DNA of 64,000 nt. Source: Brachypodium distachyon. Lineage: Eukaryota > Streptophyta > Magnoliopsida > Poales > Poaceae. A model generated the notes under the pieces. The model had not been told where the DNA came from. It did no database searches and was given only the letters and a program-made list of their open reading frames with translations. Location: contig NC_016131.3 of assembly GCF_000005505.3 (NCBI RefSeq), positions 40,382,855 to 40,446,854 on the forward strand, written 5' to 3'. Positions 22,601 through 33,147 of the stretch are shown piece by piece. The translations under genes were made by a program, and so were the position numbers. Every line of letters begins with the position of its first letter. Within the stretch, counting starts at the first letter, position 1.

Positions 22601-23598
22601 GAAACACATTTTACAGAGTTTCTGATCGGCCAGGGAGACATATTTTCTTAGTCCATTAACATTCAAAGCAGCGATTTGTCCAAGTCATAGGCTAGCCAAT
22701 ATGGACTAGAGCATTTAGGGGCTAGGTTGGGTCTGAAAAAATGTCATCGTGATTTGAATGCTAAAGAATCATTCTACAAGCTAGAACTTATCATGAGGAA
22801 CAACCATAGGCCTAGATATGAAAAGATGAACTGATCTCCTGAAAGAAAAAAAGCTACCTCCATAGTCCTTGTTCTCAGGATCAACATATGAATCGGGAAG
22901 CACAAACAGAACACCAGGAATGCCTATAACATATCAAACAGTGCATTAGATGTACATCCTCTTTAAAAAGGAATAAGAGAGCAATACTTGGTAACAAACA
23001 ATAAACCTTCCAGCTTGTTGGATGTCTCCTCATCGATCTCACACCCGAAACCGAAGTACTGCTCACACGAGACATTGTAAATCTTCTTCTTGGCCTCCTC
23101 CTCGCTGCATCACAGACAAGCCGAAACAAAAGTTAGCTACCCCTATCTCTCAGCAGTCATGCGTGTGACACGAAATGGGGGGGAGGGGAAGACATGGATG
23201 AGAGGGAGGGTAGTAGAGGTGTACCTTCCGAGGATCTTGGCGAGGGTCTGGATGTAGCAGTCGATCATCTGCTGCTTGGTGGCGCCCTCCCCGCCGGGCT
23301 TGTCCATGACGATGAGCCAGTGCTCGTAGTCGCACCCGGGGAATAGCGGCGCCATCTCCGTGGGCGCGCGTTCCCCTCCTCCTCCGCCGCCAGACCGCGT
23401 CGGGGAGTACCCGTCGCCGCCCGGCCGCCGCGCCATCCCGCGGAGGAAGCCGAGGCGGGGGGCCACGACCGCCGGGCGCAGCAGCGGCTCATGTACTGCC
23501 GCTGCCACGGACGGGCCGCGGCGGAGAAGGGCGGATACGGAGGAGGACGCGCGTCGGGACAGGAGCCTCCGGGCTCCGGCGGCGGCGCCGGCGGCCAT
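19646..23598 (-). CDS. MORF / DAG-family organellar RNA-editing factor (four exons)
   Basis: Exons on the minus strand are 23598-23225, 23104-23007, 22923-22858 and 19791-19646. All junctions are GT-AG, and the joined frame is 227 residues with no stop. The N-terminal 80 residues are Ala/Arg/Ser-rich like a mitochondrial or plastid presequence. The conserved MORF box follows ([20 protein letters not shown], then [68 protein letters not shown]). Length and motifs fit the family. MORF proteins dimerise and assist PPR proteins in C-to-U editing of organellar transcripts. The exact member and target organelle were not determined; similarity is to the MORF1/MORF3-like group. Intron 3 is about 3 kb and full of repeats. 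Probable 3' UTR extends below 19646. Confidence 0.9.
20562..21520 (-). mobile_element. hAT-like non-autonomous element carrying an F-box fragment
   Basis: The ends are TAGGCCTGGCA at 20562 and TCCCAGGCCTA ending at 21520, an inverted pair. The flanks CATGAGGC (20554-20561) and CAAGAGGC (21521-21528) match at 7 of 8 positions, as expected of an 8-bp hAT target duplication. The surrounding sequence reads on as an uninterrupted intron repeat when the element is removed. The ends are rich in AAACC/GGTTT runs, and the middle is GC-rich. Confidence 0.75.
20708..21334 (-). pseudogene. Captured F-box gene fragment
   Basis: Read on the minus strand in two frames, the insert shows an F-box-like piece ([17 protein letters not shown]) and an LRR-like end ([19 protein letters not shown]). 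These lie in different frames, so at least one frameshift separates them. No complete F-box or substrate domain is present. It sits inside the hAT-like element and was probably copied from a host gene; expression is unknown. Confidence 0.6.
21546..22780 (-). repeat. Higher-order tandem repeat in MORF intron 3 (2 x about 619 bp, each of about three 205-bp subunits)
   Basis: The block beginning CATCTCCACTGATCAGAACC recurs at 21551, 21756, 22169 and 22376. The third subunit of each block (near 21975 and 22590) is a diverged form with CGAAACACATTTTACAGAG. First to first is 618 bp and second to second is 620 bp. A further related subunit lies at 20350 and a diverged one near 19940. Confidence 0.8.
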
Positions 23599-23604
23599 CT
23601 TCGT

Positions 23605-23618
23605 TAAACCCTAGCAGC
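23605..23618 (-). promoter_or_regulatory. Telo-box-like motif in the MORF 5' leader
   Basis: TTAAACCCTAGC on the plus strand (AGGGTTT on the minus strand) lies just upstream of the MORF ATG. AAACCCTA boxes are common in plant promoters of housekeeping and organelle-related genes. Confidence 0.4.
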
Positions 23619-23950
23619 GTCGGCGGCGGCTACACTGTGTTCTTTCTTAGCTGCGTATGACGGTGATGGGTTTTACTATGGATCCCAAATGGGCCGGGTG
23701 GGCCTCGACGGACTTTTTTTTTGTTGCAGCACAACGAAACATGAAGATCAAGATCGGTTACGTCTTCTCAAAAAAAAAAAAAAAGATCAAGATCGGTTAC
23801 GGATTCCATTCCGTCCCGTTTCCTTGTCGGATACTACAAGTGACAGCTGATTCGACGGCACGGTTCATACATATATATGCAGCTGATACAGGCAGCTAGC
23901 GGAACGTACGAAAAGTTGTCAAAAGTGTTTTTAGAAGGAAAAGTCGAGAC

Positions 23951-26562
23951 ATGTTGTGGCAAGCGATATTGGCCAAGAACGTGCTAGTCTTGGCCGGAGC
24001 ATCCGCCGTCGCTGCCACGGCCGTCATGTTCTGGGCGAGGTCCGCCAAGCAGCAGCCCGTGGGCAGCAGCTACAGACAGCTCGCGCCCTTGGACGCTCGA
24101 CCCGGTCATCGGCCGCGACGCCGAGATCGACCGCGTGGTGTGCATCCTCTGCCGCCGGACCAAGAACTGCGCCGCGCTCGTCGGCCCCGCCGGGGTCGGC
24201 AAGACGGCTATCGCCGAGGGCCTCGCGCGGCGCATCGCGTCCGGGGACGTCCCCGCCGCGCTCGCCGGGGCGCGCGTCCTGCAGCTCAACGTTGCGGCGA
24301 TGGTGGCGGGCACCAAGTGGCGCGGCATGTTCGAGGCGCGCCTCAGGAGCGCCATCAGGCGGGCGGAGGAGTCGGCCGGCAAGGTCATCCTATTTGTCGA
24401 TGAGATGCACATGCTCGTCGGCGCCGGGGACAACCGGGACGGCACCGTCAACGCCGCCAACATGCTCAAGCCGGCACTGGCACGCGGCTGCATCCGCTGC
24501 GTCGGCGCCACCACCGACGAGGAGTACCGCAAGTACATTGAGCCTGACGCCGCGCTCGAGCGCCGGTTCCAGAAGGTTGCCGTCGAGGAGCCCAGCGTCG
24601 AGGCCACCGTCGCCATCCTAAGGGGGCTCAAGCAGCGGTACCAAGACCACCATGGCGTGGAGATTCATGACCATGCTCTTGTTGCTGCCACACACCTCGC
24701 TACACACCTCGCTGACCGATATATTACCGGTATTTACTGATACTCATGTGTTGCTCCGTTTTATTTTTAATTAACAATTTTATTTAGCAAGAACATGTGT
24801 GCTCCTTGTTTTCTTTTTTACTTCGAATTTTGGAAAATCTAGTGGTAATTGTGCAGCTGTATGCAAGAAATATGCTACTAATTGTATTGGAATTGAGTAC
24901 TACTCTATAATTTTTAAAATTTGGAAAGATTAGAGTAGATATGGAATTAAGTGGATGGTTTTGTTGTTTTGTTAGGTCGCCAATTTCCGGACAAGGCAAT
25001 TGATCTGATTGACGAGGCATGCACTGGCGTCAAGTTGCATGTCGAAAAACAAAAACATGTTGAAGATGAACAAAACAGCAACTCTGTCAATGCACCCAAG
25101 GCGGAAATTGTTACCACAGGTCATGTTGCGCAGGTAACTAACCATTCCCAATCATATACTACTAGCTTGTGATGTTCTTGTCGTCATAATCTCTCATCTT
25201 ACTTGAAGGTTGTGAGCCGATGGACCAAAATTCCTTGCACCATACTTGATCAAGAGAATAATGACAAGTTGATCGGCTTACCGAAGAAACTGCATGAGAG
25301 AGTTGTAGGGCAAGATGAAGCGGTCAATTTGGTTGCCCAAGCAGTGCTACGCTCCCGGGTCGGCATTGGTCAATCCGGCCAACCAATAGCATCTTTCCTC
25401 TTTCTAGGCCCGGTTGGTGTTGGGAAGACACAGCTTGCCAAAGCTCTCGCGGAGAAGATATTTGACAACAAGAAGATGTTGCGCCGTTTTGACATGTCCG
25501 AGTATGCTGGGAGCGGATCTGTGTCGCATCTCATTGGGGGACCTCGAAGGTTTAGCTACATTTTAATTCTGCATGTGTTTATAATTTCTAAATGGATCCT
25601 TGCTTAATTAATTACCTCGTCTCTCACTCAATTCATTTGACTTTCTAAAGGTATGAAGAAGAAGGACTACTCACCGAGGAAGCCAGGAGATATCCTTACA
25701 GTGTCATCCTTTTTGACGAGGTGGACAAGGCAGATCCATCGGTATTCAAGGTTTTTATTCAACTCCTTGATGATGGTATCTTGACTGATGGCAAAGGATA
25801 CGACGTGGATTTCAAGAATACTGTCATCGTCGTGACCTCAAATCTAGGAGCAGAGCATCTAACGTCATCAAGAGAGGCTAAAGAAAACACAACGAAAGAT
25901 GCACATGATCTTCTCATGAAACAGGTTAATTAATTTGCGTTCTCCAAATGCTAGCTACAGCCTCAGACGTACGAATATAATGGCTGCTGATTGCAATATA
26001 CGCACACTCTCGTGCAGGTTCAGAGACGCTTGAAGCCCGAACTTATTAGCAGGCTCAGTGAAACCGTGATATTTGAGCCGCTTTCACATAGCCAACTACG
26101 GGAGATCGTAAAAATCCAAATGGAGAGTGTCGCCGCCGGGCTAGCCAACAAGGGTGTCTCTCTATTTGCAACCGACGCGGCCTTGGACGCCATTTGGTCA
26201 GAGTCACACGATCCTGTAAGTAGAGCTTTTGGTCTTTTCAACATCAGCACTACACAAATGAAGATCTAGCTAGTTTTACTTTACCACAACCACTACTATT
26301 TATTTATTTATTTATTTACTCATGTAGTTTAATTTGTTTGTGTGTTTTTGGTAACCATGAATCGCAGGTGTATGGCGCAAGGCCTGTGAAGATGTGGGTG
26401 CAGAAAAACGTGACGACAACTATTTCGGACATGCTAATCAACGAAGAAGCCCGTCAAGGCTCGACGATCTCCATCGATGCTTCCCACGACAAGAAGGGGC
26501 TAAAGTACCAAGTGGTGAAGAAAGGGGATCAGTTTCCCGATCTAGGAGGCGGCCAGAGTTGA
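23951..26562 (+). pseudogene. ClpB/Hsp100-like AAA+ ATPase, copy C (near complete, frameshift after the N-terminal segment)
   Basis: Exons are 23951-24737, 24977-25132, 25209-25550, 25651-25924, 26018-26215 and 26368-26562, with good splice sites. NBD1 shows Walker [10 protein letters not shown], Walker [10 protein letters not shown] and arginine-finger region [11 protein letters not shown]2 shows Walker A GPVGVGKTQ, Walker [12 protein letters not shown] and sensor-2 GARP. The ATG at 23951 gives a hydrophobic segment ([19 protein letters not shown]), but the frame shifts near 24095 relative to DPVIGRD. The Hsp100 N domain is absent. The roughly 120-residue coiled-coil M domain is replaced by a linker of about 30 residues between FPDKAIDLIDEAC and VSRWTKIP. 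The NBD1 pore loop reads KWRG instead of KYRG, and the NBD2 loop lacks the usual GYVG. Family members are protein-unfolding hexamers; function here is unknown. If the shift is a sequencing error, the gene may be live. Confidence 0.75.
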
Positions 26563-26717
26563 TTTTAGTCGTGCAATGGTCACTCGATCTCAATATCTCA
26601 TAGTGGTAACAAACAAAGATGAAAGCGCGTGCGAAAGCATGCATGCATACATAATTAATGCATAATAAGTTGTTAGAGTGATTTACAATGAAGGAGGTTA
26701 TATTGGTAGGAGTACTT

Positions 26718-26719
<2 letters not shown>

Positions 26720-26750
<31 letters not shown>
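26720..26750. repeat. (ATT)n microsatellite
   Basis: Ten perfect ATT units downstream of the ClpB-like copy C. Confidence 0.95.
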
Positions 26751-26833
26751 TTGAATGGTGTTGTTCGTGATTTTTTAATGGTGTTCTACGTAATCTTCTT
26801 TCGAGTGTTTCCTATGTAATATTTTTTAAAGGA

Positions 26834-27415
26834 TATAAAGTGAATTTTAAACCGTAACCTTTTAGAGATGGTTGAAATCGAACCTTCACTTTCCAATCCT
26901 TGAAATCAGCACTCTGAGTTTCTTTTATATTTCCGGTCTATATTGCTCGTGAGAAGGTTTACAATCCCGAATTGTTGACGTGGGCATGTGGCCCTGGTTG
27001 AGCCTAATAACATTGGCTGACACTAACTCATATTGCCACACTTGCTACCGAAAAATGGTGCCTATCCGAATCTGTAACGTTGGAGCGAAATCTCACATTC
27101 AATATCTTGGTTGGGACCATGATTAACTGGTGATTGCAACTAGAATATAACCCACTCATGCGTAATTAAACCAATCAGAAGTCTAAACCATCGATCAAAC
27201 TAAAGTGGCAATTTTGTAATTTTCTGACCAGACAAATCCACCCAACAAACATTAGTTAGTCAACAATCAAATGCTTGACCGTGGCCATGCCGGCAATCAC
27301 TAAGGTCACTTGTGACCGGAAATAGAAAGGCCAAGTTGTTGATTTTAAGGATTAGGAGTTGGATGTTTGATTTTGACCGGCCCTACAAACTCAAGGTTTC
27401 AAACACACACTTTAT
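26834..27415. mobile_element. Short long-TIR element related to the one at 1788-2775
   Basis: 26834-26945 matches the reverse complement of 27300-27415 (ATAAAGTG ends; AATCCTT(G/A)AAATCA and ATATTTCCGGTC inside). The TIR has the same layout as the 1.8-2.8 kb element. The interior is AT-rich with no gene. Confidence 0.55.
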
Positions 27416-27490
27416 TGGCAATAGTCAGCCAACTATCCTAGGCTTGAACGGCAATACCTGTAAAGTCGAGGTGCTGATTTAAGAAAGTTA

Positions 27491-27584
27491 CTCCCTCTTG
27501 ATTCATAATAAATGTATCGAATTTAGTATAAAATTAGTACAAAGTTGTATACAGAGTTTGACACACTTATTCTGGATCGGAAGA
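27491..27584. mobile_element. Stowaway-type MITE, right end eroded
   Basis: The left end CTCCCTCTTGATTCATAATAAATG partly pairs with ACACTTATTCTGGATCGGAAG at the right. Confidence 0.55.
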
Positions 27585-27649
27585 AGCAGATGTTAAATTT
27601 CAACAATTAACACAGCTATTTTCTGAACAGCATCGTAAGTAATCTTCTG

Positions 27650-28022
27650 CCTAAGGGCTTTGCCACAAAGAACATGTGTGAAAACAAGGACCAAATTAAT
27701 ATAGGCTGCTAAAATTTTGGTAGGGCAAAGGATAAGAACCAAACACACCCGTGATCAATAACATGTACCTGCCCATCCTCCTGCCAACCCAAGCCTGCCT
27801 CCGCTTGTATATTTACCACACACACGCTGAGGATCGAGGGACGGGTCAAAGCGGGTCCCACAAACACGGTAAAGCTGCCTCCTCTTCCTCCTCTGCCCGT
27901 TGCGAGGAACGAGTAGCGTCTATGGCCGCCGTTGCAGGCTCGCGGAGAGTAATGAAGCACTGGCTACGAGCTAGCGGTCTTCTCTCCCCTCGATCGCAGC
28001 GCAATCCCCGCGGTCTAATCAC
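27650..28022 (+). repeat. 0.37 kb direct repeat with a gene-start-like segment, copy 1
   Basis: It matches 31352-31732 (shared AACATGTGTGAAAACAAGG and GGTAGGGCAAA). It contains a short open frame from ATG at 27922 (MAAVAGSRRVMKHWLRASGL) that resembles an organelle-targeting leader. The same leader begins at 31632 in copy 2. The two copies flank 3.3 kb of unrelated sequence. A poly(C) tract lies at about 28097-28112. Confidence 0.8.
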
Positions 28023-28151
28023 AGATCCGGCCTCCGAACGCCGCCTCCCTTCCTCGGCTCCAGCGCCCACGAGCAGCTCACGCTCCCTCTCACTCCCCCC
28101 CCCCCCCCCTCCCCACGCGAGCGACGCCCGGCTTCCATCCATCTCCCCCGC

Positions 28152-28717
28152 AATGCTTCGACAGAAGTGAAGCTGGAACTGGTATATGTGGGTAGGTCCA
28201 AGAAAAGAACCTTCCTATATATGAAAGATCGCATATGGAGTAAGATTCAAGGCTGGAAGGAAAAAATGCTGTCAAAGGCTGGAAAGGACATCTTAAAAAA
28301 AGCCTGTGCACAAGCAATACCTGTCTTTGCTATGACTTGTTTTGATATAACAAAGAACCTATGCGAGGAAATAAATAGTATGATAAGTAAATATTGGTGG
28401 GCACAGCAAGACAAAGAAAGCAAGATACATTGGCTCAGCTGGGAAAAACTAACCAGATCAAAGAAAGAAGGGGGCCTGGGATATAAAGACCTATATACCT
28501 TCAATCTTGCTATGCTGGCGAAACAAGGATGGCGACTGCTTACAAATCCAAACACTTTGTGTGCAAAGGTTATGAAGGCAAGATACTATCCTAATTCATC
28601 TGTTTTACAAGCTGAGTACCATAATGGAAGATGAAAATCTAATCCTCTCCATTCCAACTTTTGGAGATGCTGATGATACATGGGCTTGGCACTTTGAAGA
28701 GAAGGGGCATGAACCAC
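28152..28717 (+). mobile_element. LINE reverse-transcriptase C-terminal fragment (plus orientation)
   Basis: The reading frame has VGRSKKRTFLYMKDRIWSKI, then GWKEKMLSKAGKDILKKAC and YWWAQQDKESKIHWLSWEKL, typical of the segment after the RT catalytic core in plant L1-type LINEs. The RT active site and endonuclease are missing. Relative to its inverted partner it lacks about 96 bp near 28700, with GAGAAG at both edges of the gap. Confidence 0.85.
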
Positions 28718-28763
28718 AATCTTCATACACCTTGATCATGTTACGGACCTTTTACAACTGAAA

Positions 28764-30062
28764 TTGGAAAGTAGTGATAGGTTCAGGAAGTGCATCGAGA
28801 AGGCTAATCTAAAATCTCAAGCTGGTTCCTCAAAAAAAAGAAAAATAAGCCCTCCAGTTGGCGCTACTGCTGGTGCAGGAGAGCAGAATATTCTCGCGGC
28901 AGATGTAAGTTCGGTAAAATCAGCCGATGTCCCTCCAGTTGGCGCTACTGCTTGTGCAGGAGAGCAGAACGATCTCGCGGCAGATGTAAGTTTGGAGGGA
29001 TCCTTGGTAAATTCACCTGTCGGAAATCAATCGAGCTACCACACAGAAACAGGTGGTAAATACGCTGTTATTGATCCATTTACATTTGCAGAAACAGATG
29101 TTTCAGGTCCAGGGCAGAGCGCATGTAGAGATGGTTCTACTATTTCTCATCATGTTGATCCTGCCTCTAACCCCCTCTCAAACTGCACTGTTGTCAAAGA
29201 AAATGGTACAGTCCATCTACAGGATCGTAAGGAATTTTTTCCAATTTTCATTGTAGCGAGCTTCTAAAATAGCATGACTTCTGATATTCATGTCCTCACG
29301 TCTTTGGCAGGAGCACTTCAGGACCAGCTCACCTTAGATAGAAGGGATGACTGTGCCACCACAGGTAGTGCACAACTATCCCCTTAATTTAAATTAGTCC
29401 CTACCCCAACTTGCTGCTGCTGTTATTTATCCATTTACATTTGCATAAACAGAGGTTTCAGATCCAGGGCAGAGCGCAGGTGGTAACCACGGCATCGTGA
29501 ATTCCCCTGTAGTACCTGAGGTGCACGAAGGTGATGACCTCTACCTCGTATCTGATCAGCACTCACCCCTAATCTCTCGTCTCTTGGACGAACACACATG
29601 GAAAAAATGGTCATGGTACAGGAAACCTAGCTTTCTACACAATTTTATTTATTTGTGAAGTTCTGCATGGTATTCCAGAAAGCTTATAAATCCTCTGAGT
29701 TCAAATCACAGATTACCAAAACTCCTGACAACCCAATTCCAAGTGTCTGATTATCATAACTTTTGATATGTGTTTCCTCATGTTTGTGGCAGCAGATTAC
29801 GAGATAGTAGTTGGTGTCAACCAGGACACCATGAATTCCCCTGTGGTGCCCTCCACTGCATCCTCTATGGAGAAACAAGAGGAAGAAGGTGACCAAAGCA
29901 TTGTGGATGCACGTGGGGATACATCGCCTAACAATGCTCCCCAGGATGTAGTACCTGTGGTGCACCAAGCTGTAGTACCTGTGGTTCCCCGAAGGAGGGG
30001 GGTTACCACCGGTTTGGGATGCACTTTCTACGTTGCGAAGCAAAAGGATAAGAGGCATCGAT
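28764..30062 (+). pseudogene. Unrecognised gene remnant with internal repeats
   Basis: A frame from 28764 encodes a Ser/Pro/Val-rich, low-complexity polypeptide. Its 27-residue unit (starting PPVGATAGAGEQN) is repeated once in frame at 28851 and 28932. Later blocks near 29452 (TTTCAGATCCAGGGCAGAGC) repeat 29100-29120. A last block at 29768-30062 encodes a Val/Pro-rich stretch ending in a basic tail. Possible introns separate these blocks (GT at 29230 and 29368). No domain was recognised. It may be a captured host gene, since it lies between the direct repeats 27650 and 31352. Confidence 0.35.
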
Positions 30063-30233
30063 AGGGAAAAAGACTTTGTGTATGGTTCTGATCAAGACTA
30101 CCCCCAGAGTGAAGAAAAAATAGAAGCAAAGAGAAATGCTGGAGGCCGCACTAGAAGGAAAAGAAAATGATACGAAGGCAAAACAAACAAAGCTGTTAAA
30201 TTAATTTCTATGGAATATATACCTAGCACCAGT

Positions 30234-30386
30234 ACTTCTGTATACTTGTGTTGAAGTTGCACTTGTATCCTTCTGTATATCGGCTAAACGCCTGCTACAG
30301 TGCTACTACCAACTTCTGTATACTTGTGTTGTGTTGAAGTTGCACCTGTATACTTCTGTATATCTGGCTAAACGCCTGTACAGTCT
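30234..30386. repeat. Tandem duplication, about 77 bp unit
   Basis: CTTCTGTATACTTGTGTTG ... GGCTAAACGCCTG occurs twice in succession with small indels. Confidence 0.75.
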
Positions 30387-30845
30387 GGTGACCTCACTTT
30401 GATCTCCTCCGGCACCGCGCCACCACTCTAGCCTCATGAGCCACCCCTTCTGTATATCAGTCTTCCGCTCCGCCGGCCCCCGTGCGTGAAGCCTTCTGCA
30501 GGAGGCGAAGCAGCAACGGGAGGGGATTCCAAGCACGTGGCGCGCGGGGTGAGGGCGTGGTGCTCAGTGACGGGAGAGTGGCAGCAGTAGACAGCAAGTC
30601 CAGCAGCTCTCCAATCTCCTCTCCTATAACCTTTATAGGGGGAAAAGCTCAAAAACCAGGCTCCAGCAGATCCCCAATCATCTCCACGAAATTTCGGCGT
30701 CCCTGATTCCACTGCCAATTCCACCCCCCTTCTCCCCTACAGATCGGGGCGCCCGAGCACTCCCCTATCCACGGCAGGGAGCAACCATCGCTCCCAGATT
30801 CTTCCTCCCGCCACCACCCGCGTCAACAGGTTCGTCCCCGTCCTC

Positions 30846-31300
30846 GTTTGGCAGGTCGCGGCGGTCTGGAGAGGAGGGGAGGGGCAGGTCGTGGCGGCGC
30901 CATGGGTTTTCGTGGTGGCGCCATGGGGCAGGGGAGGGGCACATCGCGGCCTGGAGAGGAGGGGGCCGTTACGCTGCACCCGAGTGTCTGCCCCGTCGAC
31001 CCGCTCCCTTGCCGTTTCATGGTCGTCGAGGTCCAGCACATCCTTGGCGGCCGCCAAGCCGATCTCCACTCCTTCTCGTCTGAGTTCCTACTCTATTAGA
31101 GTTAGTACAGATTTTGCGAGAGACGAGTTCATAGTTCCTTCTCTGCCCGTAGGTGACTACATGGTTAATCACATTGCACTTCGTTTGGCAGGTCGTGGCG
31201 GTCTGGAGAGGAGGGGAGGGGCAGGTCGTGGCGGCGCCATGGGGTTTCGTGGTGGCGCCATGGGGCAGGGGAGGGGCACATCGCCCCCTGGAGAGGAAGG
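30846..31300. repeat. GC-rich duplication, about 115 bp unit, copies 338 bp apart
   Basis: TTTGGCAGGTCG ... GGCGCCATGGGGCAGGGG occurs at 30846-30962 and 31184-31300, each followed by CTGGAGAGGA. The open frames here are by-products of GC richness. Confidence 0.75.
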
Positions 31301-31351
31301 GAGGGGCGCACCGCCACACCGCCGCGGGTCATGTCCGTTACGCTGCAGCAT

Positions 31352-31732
31352 CCTAAGGGCTTTCCGTTTTCCAGCCACAAAGAACATGTGTGAAAACAAG
31401 GACCAAATTAATACAGGCTGCTAAAATTTTGGTAGGGCAAACTTTGAATAAGAACCAAACATACCCTTGATCACTAACGTGTACCTGCCCATCCTCCTGC
31501 CAACCCAAGCCTGCCTCCGCTTGTATATTTACCACACACACGCTGAGGATCGAGGGACGGGTCAAAGCGGGTCCCACACACGGTAAAGCTGCCTCCTCTT
31601 CCTTGTCTGTTGCGAGGAACGAGTAGCGTCTATGGCTGCCGTTGCAGGCTCGCGGAGAGTAATGAAGCACCAGCTACGAGCTAGCGGTCTTCTCTCCCCT
31701 CGATCGCAGCGCAATCCCCACGGTCTAATCAC
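31352..31732 (+). repeat. 0.38 kb direct repeat with a gene-start-like segment, copy 2
   Basis: Second copy of 27650-28022. Here the frame from 31632 runs on to about 31870, where another frame has a basic stretch (KKPRRQPERKARIGVTRK), with a possible splice donor at 31872. A (TC)n run lies at 31910-31935. Confidence 0.75.
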
Positions 31733-32009
31733 AATTGATGCTAGCGCAGAAAGCTTGCCTCCGCTTGTATATTTACCAAATCTGCTCACAGATGAAGAAG
31801 CCTCGGAGGCAGCCGGAGCGGAAGGCTCGCATCGGGGTAACAAGGAAATCAAATCGGCAGAAAGCTTGCAAGGTTTGTTTCTTTTGATTTCATTTTTCTT
31901 CCAGTCTTCCTCTCCTCTCTCTCTCTCTCTCTCTCCCTTTTGATTTTGAGGGGGGTGCAATCTAAGATCCGTTCACTCTGTTACAAACTGGACAAATAGG
32001 TTCTAGGTT

Positions 32010-32666
32010 CATGCCCCTTCTCATTAGGATCTAGACTTTGTGTTTGCCCATTCGAAGCTGCTTCCTCTGGCTGACACTTTAACTTGTAAGCTGATTTGAC
32101 TGTAAAAAAGCCTTTCTCTTCAAAGTGCCAAGCCCATGTATCATCAGCATCTCCAAAAGTTGGAATGGAGAGGATTAGATTTTCATCTTCCATTATGGTA
32201 CTCAGCTTGTAAAACAGATGAATTAGGATAGTATCTTGCCTTCATAACCTTTGCACACAAAGTGTTTGGATTTGTAAGCAGTCGCCATCCTTGTTTCGCC
32301 AGCATAGCAAGATTGAAGGTATATCGGTCTTTATATCCCAGGCCCCCTTCTTTCTTTGATCTGGTTAGTTTTTCCCAGCTGAGCCAATGTATCTTTCTTT
32401 CTTTGTCTTGCTGTGCCCACCAATATTTACTTATCATACTATTTATTTCCTCGCATAGGTTCTTTGTTATATCAAAACAAGTCATAGCAAAGACAGGTAT
32501 TGCTTGTGCACAGGCTTTTTTTAAGATGTCCTTTCCAGCCTTTGACAGCATTTTTTCCTTCCAGCCTTGAATCTTACTCCATATGCGATCTTTCATATAT
32601 AGGAAGGTTCTTTTCTTGGACCTACCCACATATACCAGTTCCAGCTTCACTTCTGTCAAAGCAGTA
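32010..32666 (-). mobile_element. LINE reverse-transcriptase C-terminal fragment (minus orientation)
   Basis: Nearly identical to 28152-28717 but inverted. It keeps the roughly 96 bp (KGFFTVKSAYKL region) that the plus copy has lost. The frame at 32183-32659 is open. Confidence 0.85.
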
Positions 32667-33147
32667 GAAGTTATTTAGCTAGTGATGCCAATTAATATAA
32701 TAATTAAACTTGCGAGTTAATAAAATATACTCCCTCCGTTCACTTTTATAAGACCATAATTGGTATTTGCTTGTTCATATTAATGAAGATATGACCTTGA
32801 CACAGCTGAAGCAACAGATTCAGCCAAGGAGCGTGAGCGATTCCTGTTCTTCCACTTGCTCCAGTCAGCTGAGGAAGAACGGCGAGGTTTGTTTCTTTTT
32901 TTCAACTTTACTGTTTTTTCTGCTAAAATAAAACAAACTGTATGCATTGCCACCAAATGACTGGTTTTGATATTTAGAGGTGTCCGGTAAATATGGACAG
33001 AAATCATAGGACTCTGGTATGGAATCATTCAGCTGATATTAACTCCCAACTTCTTTACTGTTTTTTCTGCTAAAAGAAAACAAACTTAATGCATTGCCTC
33101 TAATATTGCCTCTGTTTTTTGATATATAGAGTTCTACAGCAGCAAGT

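Noticed and set aside
19794..22857. Independent genes inside MORF intron 3
   Set aside because: The only coding-like stretch is the F-box scrap inside the hAT-like element; the rest is tandem repeat.
30839..31424. Open frames of 83-177 codons
   Set aside because: They follow a duplicated GC-rich segment and read equally open in several frames.
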